Counted from the stretch's first letter, positions 8,211 through 17,474 are shown. The stretch: DNA of 64,000 bases from Pseudomonas frederiksbergensis (GCF_001874645.1 NZ_CP017886.1:186001-250000), one strand, 5' to 3'. Numbers and translations are program-made. The notes: generated from the letters alone by a model not told the origin.

Positions 8211-9116
8211 TTAGTGTTCAAGCCGGCTGTAGTCATCCAGCAAGCGCGAAAACAAGGCAATGAAATCCCTGGCATAAGCAAAGGCAGGCCTCGGTTCTTC
8301 AATGCGATGCAGGTCGTCGACAATGATCGAAAAAACAATTTTCACTTCACCTCCCCGCGCCAGATAACCTACATTGTTGTAGTTGCGATAACCGATGCCA
8401 TGTTTGTCGCCAACCTGCTCTATATCGGTCAACCAACCCCTGATGGCGGTTGTGTCCTGCTGCCCGCGCATTATGTGCAGGCCAAACTCACACAACGCCT
8501 TGCTTATGAAATGCCCGTCGTGGGGCAACCGGTTTTTTGTGCCATTGACGAGTATCGACAAGGCCGTCACCAGATCCAATGCGGTGGTGGTATTGACTGC
8601 ATTCAATGCATGATCAACAGCCAATGCCTGACTCGGCACAGCAGACAAATGCCAGGTTCCGGATAGTCCCAAGACACTCGACAAGGCGTTAAGGCGATCA
8701 AGACCGACCATTTCCACAAGATAGAATGTGGCAATGTTGTCGCTCAGCCCCATCATTAACTTAAGCAACTCTGCAACCGTGAACGCTCGCGGACTATCCA
8801 GTAACCAAAGACCACCGCAGGTTTGATGACCCGCCCTCTCCTTATCCACAAGGATGCTGTCACTCAGGGCAAACTCCCCGCGCTCGATCAGCAAGAGCAC
8901 CGTGACCAAAATGTACAGCTTTCGGGTACTTGAGGAGGGACTGCGAGCACGGCACTTGAAATCATGATGGGTACCGCAAACGACATCGCGTACATACCAG
9001 CGATATGAACAGGCCTGCTCGCGTTTTGCCCATTCAATCATTCGTTGCCCGATGGCCTGAAGGGACGGATAACCACCGTCACCCATTACGCGCAGCACTT
9101 CGTAGTCAGTCCACAT
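8211..9116 (-). CDS. Cytoplasmic class A beta-lactamase-fold serine hydrolase in the biosynthetic operon
   Basis: 301-residue protein with the three active-site elements of class A penicillin-recognising enzymes: SxxK as S63-T-R-K66, SDN at 125-127, and a KTG-like box KHG at 238-240. I find no convincing ExxLN omega-loop Glu between SDN and KHG, so normal beta-lactamase deacylation may be impaired. There is no signal peptide, which is abnormal for a resistance beta-lactamase and places it in the cytoplasm. Its ATG overlaps the thioesterase stop by 11 bases, so it is translated as part of the operon. Likely roles are acyl transfer, lactam opening or closing, or hydrolytic maturation of the product; these are inferences. 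A resistance hydrolase is the alternative. Confidence 0.78.
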   Translation of the reverse strand: MWTDYEVLRVMGDGGYPSLQAIGQRMIEWAKREQACSYRWYVRDVVCGTHHDFKCRARSPSSSTRKLYILVTVLLLIERGEFALSDSILVDKERAGHQTCGGLWLLDSPRAFTVAELLKLMMGLSDNIATFYLVEMVGLDRLNALSSVLGLSGTWHLSAVPSQALAVDHALNAVNTTTALDLVTALSILVNGTKNRLPHDGHFISKALCEFGLHIMRGQQDTTAIRGWLTDIEQVGDKHGIGYRNYNNVGYLARGGEVKIVFSIIVDDLHRIEEPRPAFAYARDFIALFSRLLDDYSRLEH

Positions 9117-9834
9117 TTAACGCAAACTCCTTCAGCTTCTCACCCACCAGCCTCGCGACCAATGCCGTTTGGGATCGGATAAAAAAATGATCCCCTTCGA
9201 TGACCGATACCTGGCATTGCCGGTTGGTATGACTCATCCACCCCGGATAATCTTCGAACAGGTTAGTCACCTTGTCCCGGCTACCCAGCAACAAGTTGAT
9301 AGCTGCGTCAATTGGAGTCTCGGTGCTCTTCGATAGATCGATGGCCAGGAGAAAGTCGGCCCTGATCATTGGCAGGGCCGCCTCCATCAATCCCGGATTG
9401 GACATAAGTTCCGGTGGAGTCCCCCCCAGTTCTTCGAGTACACGAAGCAGTATTTCATCACTCAGATCCTGCTCCCGGATACTCATTGCCCGGGCAAATC
9501 GTTCTGGTGCCAAGCATCCGCTGACAAACAATCTTGCAGCCTTTAGCCCGAGGGTTTGCTCAAGTGCCCACTGAAATTCAAAGGCAATACGCGCCCCTAG
9601 GCTATGACCGAAAAGTGCAAATGGCGGCACACACAACCTTGCGTAGTGGCTCAGCAGGTAGTCGATCAGGGAGTCGCGCGTCACCAGTGCTGGTGTATCC
9701 ACCGCCCGTCCTCGCCCAGGAATGTCGACCGGAATAACCTTTATGTGTGGGAGCAAACGGCGCCAGCGCGAGTAGAACCCTGCACTACCGCCAGCGTACG
9801 AGAAGCACAGTAGAGACAACGGCTCATTGGCCAT
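9106..9834 (-). CDS. Type II thioesterase
   Basis: 242-residue alpha/beta hydrolase of the type II thioesterase family that clears mis-primed or stalled acyl groups from carrier proteins of NRPS/PKS systems. It starts LSLLCFSYAGGSAGFY-SRW, as these enzymes typically do. The nucleophile elbow is GHSLG, the acid lies in GSRD and the catalytic His in EGDHFF near the C-terminus. The ATG at 9834 has GAGGA about 6 bases upstream and overlaps the end of the ACP-condensation gene by 11 bases. No thioesterase domain is fused to the PKS, so this protein might also take part in release, though editing is its normal job. Confidence 0.92.
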   Translation of the reverse strand: MANEPLSLLCFSYAGGSAGFYSRWRRLLPHIKVIPVDIPGRGRAVDTPALVTRDSLIDYLLSHYARLCVPPFALFGHSLGARIAFEFQWALEQTLGLKAARLFVSGCLAPERFARAMSIREQDLSDEILLRVLEELGGTPPELMSNPGLMEAALPMIRADFLLAIDLSKSTETPIDAAINLLLGSRDKVTNLFEDYPGWMSHTNRQCQVSVIEGDHFFIRSQTALVARLVGEKLKEFALNVD

Positions 9835-11602
9835 GAGTTGTCCTCGCCATGTCCAGCAATTGCCCCAAGTGAACGACCATACGACGCCCCCAGCCTTCAA
9901 CCTCAACGGTCGAAAAACGTTGGGTGTGGAACCAGAAGTTGAAGCGCAAATCATCAGCGTTGATTTCCACCACCAAATGCAACCCCGGTACCCGCCGCAT
10001 GTCTTCGACATTTGCGCCAGATAGCAAATCACCCGACACCGGGCCGAGGATCTCCACACCTTCGATCTGCACCTTTCCGGGGGAATCGGCGGTTTGGCGA
10101 TAGTTGAGAAAGTTGATCCCAAGGTCCGAGAAGTAGGAGTCTTGCGCCATCCCTGAAAAAGCCGATACTTCGCCGATCAACATTGACGGATGCATGAGTG
10201 GATAGCCCTGTATGGCCTCCAATGTGCGCGCGACCATCGAGATTCCGCTCAACCAGTCGTGATGCACGGTGATTGGCACGGGCAACGGCGAGGTGAAGGG
10301 GCCGATGACGTTGTTGAATTCGCTCAAGCCCCTGCTGCTATTGATCGCGCTGATAATCAACTGATCGCAACCGATGACTTCGGCCATGGTCGTGGCGTAG
10401 ACATACAAAATCGCATTGAAGACGCTGAACCCTTGCCGCTTTGCCAACTCAACCAGGGCACGGTTAGCACCCGGAACTTCGACGCTGTGTCGGGACGACG
10501 AACAGGCGGTCGTCAATGTGAAACCCGGATGCGCGGGCAACACCGTGGTGCTTTCGAATGCGTTGTAAAGCCCCTTGAAGAAACCCGCATCGGTTGGCCA
10601 CTGTTGGTTCAGGTATTGCTGCTGACGTCGCGCATAATCGACATAGCTAAGCTCGCTCTCGATCCGAGTCAATGGTTCATTGGCAGCAAGGTAATGCAAA
10701 CAATCTCCCAATCGATCGAAGAGCAAGGTCAGTGATTTACCATCGAACTCCAGGTGCTGAACGCCCAGCAGCGCAATAAAGAAAGGTTCGCCAATATCGA
10801 TAAAATGGATAGCCCAGGTGACGTTATCCGCTGGCTTGGACAGATCTCGCGCCATTACCCGAACACGATCCCCAATCTGCTTCGCCTTGTCCAAGGGTGT
10901 TAGTGACGACAGGTCCGTACATAACGCTCCAAAATCAGCGAGTACCTGCGCTGTTGTTCTGACCGTTGGCCGCCCATTGGGGAAAAAGGTCCTCAACAAT
11001 CGATGCTCGTCCACAACCTGGGCCAACGCTTTTCGACAGTGCTCTGTATTGAGCGGACAGTGGATCAGATACGGAATGATGCGCAGGCCGTAATCCTTGC
11101 CGATAAGCGAAATCCACCTCGTCTGTTGCAACGAAACAGCTATGTCCTGCGCACACGTATCAGCACGGTTGTTGACGTCGCGATTCATATCACGCCACAC
11201 CGACGTGTTGACGTGGGATGCGAGGGTGGCATGGAGTTCACTCAATGCCAGCATCGAATAAAAGCTCTTGAGGGTGCAATGCATACCCAATTGCGCAAGG
11301 AGTGCATTCTTGAGCTGCACCAGTGCCAAGGAGTCGAATCCTAGTGCCCTGAAATCGACATCCTTGATCAAGTCGTAGCGGCCGCGGGTCGACACCTCCA
11401 GACCGACAAGGTCATCGACCGTCGTTGCGAGCCAGGTCTCGAGGATGCCGGCAACCTGGGTTTCGTCGGAACAACCGAGTATGCGTGCCGAAACACTGAC
11501 CGCCTGCGCCCTGTCGTCGCCCGTATCATGAGTCGTCAGCCGTTCAAGCAAACGTGCCATGACCGGGTTTCTTTTGCGCAGGGCGTTTGCCGTAATGTTC
11601 AT
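9824..11602 (-). CDS. ACP-condensation (C) didomain protein, terminal module half
   Basis: 592 residues from ATG 11602. Residues 1-25 look like the C-terminal linker of a ketoreductase module. An acyl carrier domain spans about 50-130, with the phosphopantetheine Ser at 91 (ALGFDSLALVQL). An NRPS-type condensation domain fills about 155-580. Its active-site motif is QHLEFDG at 282-288: the first His of HHxxxDG is Gln, but the second, catalytic His283 and Asp287 are kept. No adenylation or further carrier domain follows, so this C domain may catalyse chain release by amide, lactam or ester formation. The start overlaps the PKS stop as ATGA. The join looks like a former in-frame fusion (see 11629-11633). 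The TE gene overlaps its end by 11 bases. Confidence 0.87.
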   Translation of the reverse strand: MNITANALRKRNPVMARLLERLTTHDTGDDRAQAVSVSARILGCSDETQVAGILETWLATTVDDLVGLEVSTRGRYDLIKDVDFRALGFDSLALVQLKNALLAQLGMHCTLKSFYSMLALSELHATLASHVNTSVWRDMNRDVNNRADTCAQDIAVSLQQTRWISLIGKDYGLRIIPYLIHCPLNTEHCRKALAQVVDEHRLLRTFFPNGRPTVRTTAQVLADFGALCTDLSSLTPLDKAKQIGDRVRVMARDLSKPADNVTWAIHFIDIGEPFFIALLGVQHLEFDGKSLTLLFDRLGDCLHYLAANEPLTRIESELSYVDYARRQQQYLNQQWPTDAGFFKGLYNAFESTTVLPAHPGFTLTTACSSSRHSVEVPGANRALVELAKRQGFSVFNAILYVYATTMAEVIGCDQLIISAINSSRGLSEFNNVIGPFTSPLPVPITVHHDWLSGISMVARTLEAIQGYPLMHPSMLIGEVSAFSGMAQDSYFSDLGINFLNYRQTADSPGKVQIEGVEILGPVSGDLLSGANVEDMRRVPGLHLVVEINADDLRFNFWFHTQRFSTVEVEGWGRRMVVHLGQLLDMARTTHGQ

Positions 11603-14600
11603 GAAAGCAGCGGAACGAGAAGGCCCGGAAAAAGCTGGCGGATAAACAGCAGACCCTGCTCGCTGCTGTGGCTGTTCAAACCACTGGCTTTGAGCACCTG
11701 CATTCGCTGCTCGTCGTTTCGCAACTTTCCAGCATCGCCCCATACGCCCCAATTGACCGTCAGTACGCGCCCGGCGTTAGAGAACAAATGCGAATGGGCC
11801 GCGTCGAGAAAAGCGCTGGCAGCGCCATAGGCCGACTGCCCGCCATTCCCCAGAATCGATGTAGCTGAAGAGAAGTTGAAAACGAAGTCTATCGCCACGC
11901 CCTGGTCACACAGCAGTTGGTAAAGGGTCAGAACGCTACTGCATTTGGATCGAAACGAGCGAGTCAGATCCTCTTCCTGAACCTCGTCAAACAGTTTGTC
12001 ATTGAGATCGACAGCCAGATTAAAAATCGCGACCCTCTGAATTCGCAAGCTCTGGAGCCACTTCGCACATTCGCGGCGATCCTTGTCGGTGGCCAGATCG
12101 AGCCCCAGATACCGGATCGTCGGATGACGCTCCATAAGCTCGCTCAACGCCTCGCCAGGATGTTCCGTCCGCCCAATAACATGGATAGATCGGGCTTGGT
12201 CAGCGCAGAGGCTTTCGATTAATTGCCTGCCGATGCCTCCACCTCCTCCGATCAGGAAGTAGCTTTGATCACAGGAGTAGGTAAAACGAGAGGCATCATT
12301 GATCACGGTTTTTTCCAGCCGGAGCACGAAGGCTTCAGCCTGCCTTACCGTGATTACGAACTCATCTGTCAACGGCAACAATTGGAGGTATCGGGCCTCC
12401 TCTATTCCCTTGGGCGGCTGCTCTCTGATGAAATTCAGGGTCATGACCTTCAAGCCAGGCTCCTCAATCAACAACGAGCGGATCATGCCAACAACACTGT
12501 TCGCCACGGGGTTAAGCATCATGTCCTCATCGCCGCTGGCCTGGGTAGAAAACAAGATGCAAATCTGCGGTCGCTGCTCAAAAAATCCGATCACCGAGCG
12601 CAACAGATTCAACACCAGCGAACAGGTACTGACTGCTGTTGCCACATCATTCCCAGATTCCAGTGCGGCCGGCGGTGCCAGGAAGTGCCGCAGGTCGAGA
12701 TAAACCCTGTCGATACCGTCTCGATATTTCCCCCACAACTGATCGTAATCTTGTGGTGCAGGTACGTTCATGGCCTCACCAAACGCTGCATTAACGCAAG
12801 TCGGCTGATTCAACTCGAAGTAGTGAAACTGATCGAAGACCGTTTCCAGATAACCGATCTCTGCGTCGTTACACACCTCGCTTCTAGCAAGAAACAGCAC
12901 CTTTTGGCAGCTAGTCAGTTGACTGTCCATCTGGTCACCAGTCAACACGTGCCAGACCGTCTGATACGTATTTTCGGCAATGGATTGAACTGGCTCAGCC
13001 GTTTCGATCCAGCAGCGAATGCGCTGGAAAGGATAAATTGGCAACCCATCCAGCACGGGTGCCCGCCAACCTTTGGTCGCGAAGTGGATGTCGGCACCAG
13101 ACCGGAACAGCTCACCCAGCACAGTCAAAAATTGCCGATGATCCCTGTGACCGCCCCTGGCCACAGGAAGCACGGCCAACATATCCTCTGTGTCGCTGAT
13201 CAGCAGGCCCGATAACGTGGCTTTTGGCCCGATCTCGACAAGGTGGGTACACCCCAGGTCATGTGCGCAGACAACGCTAGCCCTGAAATCTACCGTTTCA
13301 CGCAGATGACGACGCCAGTACTGTGAGGTTGCCACTTTGTGAGTGACCAGTTCCCCCGTCATACTCGAGATGAAGGGGCGTGTGGGTACGCTCAGCTCGA
13401 CACTGTCCAGATAGGCCTCAAACCGGTCCAGCAACGGGTCGAGTAAATAGGAGTGCCCAGGACGCGAAATCTTTAACCGTGTCGCGTTCAGCCCTTTACC
13501 GTCCGCGACTTCAATGAACGTTTCAACTGCCTCCAGGGTTCCGGAAATCACAGTGTTGTTCGCCGCGTTCAAGGCGGCAATCGAAAGATTCACCCCCGCC
13601 GCCTCAATCAACTTTAACGCTCGCTCGTGATCGCACCCCAGGACCGCCATGGCACCGATATCACCCAGCGAATCCAGAAGCCTGCTGCGCTCCACCAGCA
13701 CTCTGAAACCTTGCTCGGGAGTAAAAACCCCCGCTATGCAGGCAGCTGCGTATTCTCCAAGGCTGTGTCCAAAAAAGGCCACCGGGGTGACGTTGTAACT
13801 AATAAGCAAGCGCGCCATCGCAACCTGCAAGGCGAATGTCATGGGCTGCGAGCAGGCAATATCTCGCTCAATCCGCTCATTGATCTGCGGATCGAACAAG
13901 AGTATCGCGGCGGTGGCTCCAAAAACGTCTAGGCAGACTGGGTCAAATGCATCCAACTCAGCTTTGAATACAGCTTCATATCTGTAGAGTTCCAGCCCCA
14001 TTGCTCGATGTTCACCTCCTTGTCCAGAGAACATCAGGCCAACCCGAGGCGCACCCTTGCTATGCGTTTTGGCGTTGACTGACAAGCCGGCCAGACTGTC
14101 GATTGCTTCCTTGCGGCTGCTCGCAATGACAAACGTACGCTGTTCGAACAACGATCTGGATTGCAGGAGATTGTCGACGAATGCCGGGAAGCATTCGTCT
14201 ACCTGCGTCTCGAGAAACTTCCGATAGCTGCCACACAATTGCTGTAGGCCGTCGCCCGCTCTCGCTGTGATCGGGACCAAGCAAAGCGCATCTTTGTCGA
14301 GTAATGAATATGGAGACTCCCGTGCTGGAGCAGACTCTACAATCAGGTGCGAGTTGTTGCCTCCCAAGCCAAAACTGCTGACGCCCGCGATGACGTGATG
14401 CGCCTGTATAGCAACGCATTGCCGATTGACGACGAAAGGCGTTTCTTCGATGTACAACTCGGGGTTGTACTGCTCGAAGTTGAGGGTGGGGGGAATCACT
14501 TTATGTCTGACAATCAATACAGCCTTGATAAGACCGGCCATCCCGGCCGCCCAACCCAGGTGCCCGATGTTGCCTTTGACACTCCCCAAGTAACACGTTT

Positions 14601-15612
14601 GCTCACGATCACGGCCGGTAAAGGCATTGGCCAGTGCTTTGATCTCGATGGGATCACCAATAGGCGTTGCCGTACCATGGGCCTCGATGTAGCTCACGTG
14701 TTCGGGGCCGATACCGGCAATATTCAGTGCTTCGCGAATGACTCGCGCCTGACCTGCCACAGAAGGCGCCGACATCCCTGCTCGATTAGCGCCATCGTTG
14801 TTGGTGGCGACCGAGCGAATCACCGCGTGAATCTGATCACCATCAGCCAGAGCGTCGGCAAGCCTCTTGAGCCCTACGACAGCCGCCCCCGAGCCGAACA
14901 CCGTTCCGCTTGCCCGGGCATCGAACGGGCGACAATGTCCGTCGGAACTGAAAGGCATGCCTGACTCGAAAATGTACGGAATCGATTGCGGAACCGAGAC
15001 AGCAGCGGCACCAACCAGCGCAGCATCACACTCCCCCAGTAACAATGCCTGGATAGCGGCCTGAATGCCGAACATCGACGTTGCACAGGCTGCTTGAACG
15101 TTAACGGCAGGGCCGCAGCAGTTGAGTTTGTATGCAATACGACTGGCCAGGAACTCTTTGTCCGTGGCCATAAATTGCGCTAGCGTCTCGGATGATTGAT
15201 ACAAACCACTGGCATAGTCGCGGGCATGAAGGCCGTGTACATTATTGATGAAATAGGAACTGGGCCCGGCGCCACAGAAAACGCCAATAGACTCGGTATG
15301 AGCATGCAGCGATGCGTCCTCAAGTACTTCCCACGCGCACTCAAGCAAGACTCTGTGCTGCGGATCTAGCAATTGGGCATCCTTGATGCTGAATCCGAAA
15401 AAGTTGTAATCGAAGTCTTCAATACCGGGAAGTTCGGCGCGAGCACAAATTCGTCCATCGACTTCGGTCTCGACATGGATGTTTTCAACACTGGACAAGA
15501 GGTTTTGCCAGTACTGGTGGACCGATGTGGCCCCTGGAAAACGACAGGACATGCCGATAATCGCAATGCCGCATTCAACCGGCGATGCTTGATGCTCCTC
15601 GTGATCGTGCAT
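11599..15612 (-). CDS. Type I polyketide synthase, KS-AT-KR
   Basis: 1337 residues from ATG 15612 (GAGAGG 5 bases upstream; 1 base after the A-PCP stop). The ketosynthase occupies about 12-430, with Cys176 in AACATS, His312 (EAHGTA) and His351 (GNIGHLG), so it is intact. The acyltransferase occupies about 520-830, with nucleophile Ser617 in GHSLGE. The specificity box reads RPGH (His720), instead of HAFH (malonyl) or YASH (methylmalonyl), and is closest to the xAGH boxes reported for ethylmalonyl-type ATs. The ketoreductase occupies about 870-1330, with NADPH loop GGGGGIG at 1122-1128, Ser1249 and Tyr1262. No DH or ER is seen. The stop overlaps the ACP-C gene (ATGA). It would extend the prolyl starter once and reduce the beta-keto group. 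Confidence 0.93.
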   Translation of the reverse strand: MHDHEEHQASPVECGIAIIGMSCRFPGATSVHQYWQNLLSSVENIHVETEVDGRICARAELPGIEDFDYNFFGFSIKDAQLLDPQHRVLLECAWEVLEDASLHAHTESIGVFCGAGPSSYFINNVHGLHARDYASGLYQSSETLAQFMATDKEFLASRIAYKLNCCGPAVNVQAACATSMFGIQAAIQALLLGECDAALVGAAAVSVPQSIPYIFESGMPFSSDGHCRPFDARASGTVFGSGAAVVGLKRLADALADGDQIHAVIRSVATNNDGANRAGMSAPSVAGQARVIREALNIAGIGPEHVSYIEAHGTATPIGDPIEIKALANAFTGRDREQTCYLGSVKGNIGHLGWAAGMAGLIKAVLIVRHKVIPPTLNFEQYNPELYIEETPFVVNRQCVAIQAHHVIAGVSSFGLGGNNSHLIVESAPARESPYSLLDKDALCLVPITARAGDGLQQLCGSYRKFLETQVDECFPAFVDNLLQSRSLFEQRTFVIASSRKEAIDSLAGLSVNAKTHSKGAPRVGLMFSGQGGEHRAMGLELYRYEAVFKAELDAFDPVCLDVFGATAAILLFDPQINERIERDIACSQPMTFALQVAMARLLISYNVTPVAFFGHSLGEYAAACIAGVFTPEQGFRVLVERSRLLDSLGDIGAMAVLGCDHERALKLIEAAGVNLSIAALNAANNTVISGTLEAVETFIEVADGKGLNATRLKISRPGHSYLLDPLLDRFEAYLDSVELSVPTRPFISSMTGELVTHKVATSQYWRRHLRETVDFRASVVCAHDLGCTHLVEIGPKATLSGLLISDTEDMLAVLPVARGGHRDHRQFLTVLGELFRSGADIHFATKGWRAPVLDGLPIYPFQRIRCWIETAEPVQSIAENTYQTVWHVLTGDQMDSQLTSCQKVLFLARSEVCNDAEIGYLETVFDQFHYFELNQPTCVNAAFGEAMNVPAPQDYDQLWGKYRDGIDRVYLDLRHFLAPPAALESGNDVATAVSTCSLVLNLLRSVIGFFEQRPQICILFSTQASGDEDMMLNPVANSVVGMIRSLLIEEPGLKVMTLNFIREQPPKGIEEARYLQLLPLTDEFVITVRQAEAFVLRLEKTVINDASRFTYSCDQSYFLIGGGGGIGRQLIESLCADQARSIHVIGRTEHPGEALSELMERHPTIRYLGLDLATDKDRRECAKWLQSLRIQRVAIFNLAVDLNDKLFDEVQEEDLTRSFRSKCSSVLTLYQLLCDQGVAIDFVFNFSSATSILGNGGQSAYGAASAFLDAAHSHLFSNAGRVLTVNWGVWGDAGKLRNDEQRMQVLKASGLNSHSSEQGLLFIRQLFPGLLVPLLS
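11629..11633 (-). other. Homopolymer A5 (T5 in coding sense) where the PKS and ACP-C frames could be joined
   Basis: In coding sense the PKS reads ...CAG CTT TTT CCG GGC... and ends 31 bases later in TGA. One extra T here would give QLFSGPSRSAAFMNIT and run straight into the ACP-C frame. Module ends normally read (EQG)L..L...(hydrophobic)..(V/M)NIDW..., and the joined version fits that pattern better than the present PKS tail LLVPLLS. Seen directly: the frame relation and the homopolymer. Inferred: a one-base loss or an assembly error. Confidence 0.5.
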
Positions 15613-15613
15613 G

Positions 15614-17470
15614 TCAGCCTCTCTTTCTTCCCTGAAAACCATGAATGACCGCCGCTCTCAGCTTCCAACTGCTGACAGGCGCAATGGTCGGGTCAATCTC
15701 TCCCGTCGCGCTTATTGAGCGTTGGTAAAATCTGCACAGAAGCCTCGGAGTGGGATATTCGAACAGATCGGTCTGGCGGAAGTCATGGGCCAGCAGGTAA
15801 CGCAACTCAGCCACCAGAGTAACCAGAGTGATGGAGTTCGCGCCTGCTTCGATAAAGTTGTCGTTGGCACCGATCCGATCCAGACCGAAGCAGGACGCCG
15901 CCAGCACACACAGAGTCGTTTCGAGTTCTCCCTGCGGTGCAATGTATCTCGACGACACTTCAGACCTTAGCCCACCGACCTGGGGCAACTTGTCGACATC
16001 GGTCTTACCGTTGGGCGTCAATGGGATGGCCACTATTTTTTTGTAGAACGAGGGCAGCATGTAATCGGGTAGTCTTTCCACCAAGTATCCATGTAGGCTC
16101 AAGCTGATGTCTTGATCACTGTCCTGCGCAGTAAAGTACATGATCAGCGAAGTGGTCAGACCTGACTGCCGGGCAACAACGAGGCAATCGTCGAGCAGCC
16201 CGGAGTCGATGGCGGTCGCCTCGATCTCTTTCAACTCAACCCGGTAACCCCGAACCTTGTACTGCCTATCACGGCGCCCCTTGTACTCAAATAACCCTTG
16301 TTCGTTCAGGACACAGATGTCGCCAGTGTTGTATATCCGCTCATGTGTCTGGGGATGGGTAACAAATCTCTCAGCCGTTTGCATCTGCATGCCGTAGTAC
16401 CCCAGCGCCAGTGATCGGCCTGCGATATAGAGCTGTCCAACTGTGCCTGGCTCCACAGGCTGTAGCTGGTCGCCCAGCAAATAGGCTTTACTCGCAAGGG
16501 TGACCTGGCCGATGGGTGGAAGATCCGGCCAGCCATGTGGCTCGCTGTCGAGTCGATGCTCCATCACTACATGGGTTTCGGCCGGACCGTAGTGATTGAT
16601 AAGGCGACATTGAGGATGCGTCTTGAACCACTGCCTAACGGCGTCGGTAATCTTCAACTGCTCTCCGGCACAGATCACTTCCCTTAGATCTGCCAATGCC
16701 TGCGCATCGTGCAGATTAAACGTGACGAATGGGATCAGCATTGAAGTGGGCAAGAACAGACGGGTGACTGCCCTTGACGCCAACTGCCGAGTCAGTTCGT
16801 GCAGATCTTTCTTTTGCCGGTCCGTGATGACCAGCAGACGATCACCCCGGCACAAGGCGCTATAGATTTCCTGAAATGAGACATCAAACCCTTGGGCGGC
16901 ATAAAGCAGAGTGGTGCCAGACGGGCCCGGAACCTCTACCATCCAGTCAATAAGGGTACTCAGCGATAGATAAGGCACCATGACCGGTTTGGGCTGCCCG
17001 GTGGTCCCGGAGGTAAAAACCACATAGGCCGGGGACTCATCCAGTGCCTCAGAAGTGATCTTGATGCCAGAGGTACGGACCGACATCGCCCCGAGCTCTT
17101 CCATGCTTAATAGGTGGGTATGTTCGTCCAGCATCCTGGACAATTCGATACTGCGCTGTTGATTCACCAAGCATAAAGACAAGTCGATTGATGTGATCAT
17201 TTTCCTCAATCGCTCAACCGGGTAACTGCTGTCCAGTGGCACGACAGTTCGCCCCAGTAAGTGAATAGCTAGTATCGAGACGATGTAATCGACACTTTTC
17301 TCCATCAACACACCGATCATCACACTCGAGCTTTGCGCCCCAACAACTTCAGCCAAACGTTGAGCCCGACTAAATAACTCACCGCATGAAACTTCCGAAA
17401 AAGAATCGAGAACTCCCACCACTTCTGGAAAAGCACGAGAAACACCGACAAATCTTTGAATAAATAACAT
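15614..17470 (-). CDS. NRPS loading protein: adenylation (proline code)-PCP
   Basis: 618 residues. The adenylation domain (1-500) has core motifs VFTSGTTGQPK (152-161), NHYGPAE (292-298), YNTGD (380-384), GRRDRQYKVRGYR (398-410) and TPNGKTD (Lys489). The ten specificity residues, read by alignment to PheA from memory, are D196 V197 Q200 F239 I266 A268 H293 V301 V302 K489: DVQFIAHVVK, a proline-type code (classic form DVQLIAHVVK). A PCP follows (about 515-585) with phosphopantetheine Ser546 in EAGANSITL. There is no condensation domain, so it acts as starter unit for the downstream KS. The ATG at 17470 has GGGAGGGG upstream and lies 4 bases after the CCR stop. A longer upstream frame overlaps the CCR gene and is rejected. 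Confidence 0.93.
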   Translation of the reverse strand: MLFIQRFVGVSRAFPEVVGVLDSFSEVSCGELFSRAQRLAEVVGAQSSSVMIGVLMEKSVDYIVSILAIHLLGRTVVPLDSSYPVERLRKMITSIDLSLCLVNQQRSIELSRMLDEHTHLLSMEELGAMSVRTSGIKITSEALDESPAYVVFTSGTTGQPKPVMVPYLSLSTLIDWMVEVPGPSGTTLLYAAQGFDVSFQEIYSALCRGDRLLVITDRQKKDLHELTRQLASRAVTRLFLPTSMLIPFVTFNLHDAQALADLREVICAGEQLKITDAVRQWFKTHPQCRLINHYGPAETHVVMEHRLDSEPHGWPDLPPIGQVTLASKAYLLGDQLQPVEPGTVGQLYIAGRSLALGYYGMQMQTAERFVTHPQTHERIYNTGDICVLNEQGLFEYKGRRDRQYKVRGYRVELKEIEATAIDSGLLDDCLVVARQSGLTTSLIMYFTAQDSDQDISLSLHGYLVERLPDYMLPSFYKKIVAIPLTPNGKTDVDKLPQVGGLRSEVSSRYIAPQGELETTLCVLAASCFGLDRIGANDNFIEAGANSITLVTLVAELRYLLAHDFRQTDLFEYPTPRLLCRFYQRSISATGEIDPTIAPVSSWKLRAAVIHGFQGRKRG

Positions 17471-17474
17471 TTGC

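Noticed and set aside
9835..10122. Longer N-terminus for the thioesterase
   Set aside because: The extra 96 residues are the shadow of the condensation-domain gene; the family begins right after the ATG at 9834.
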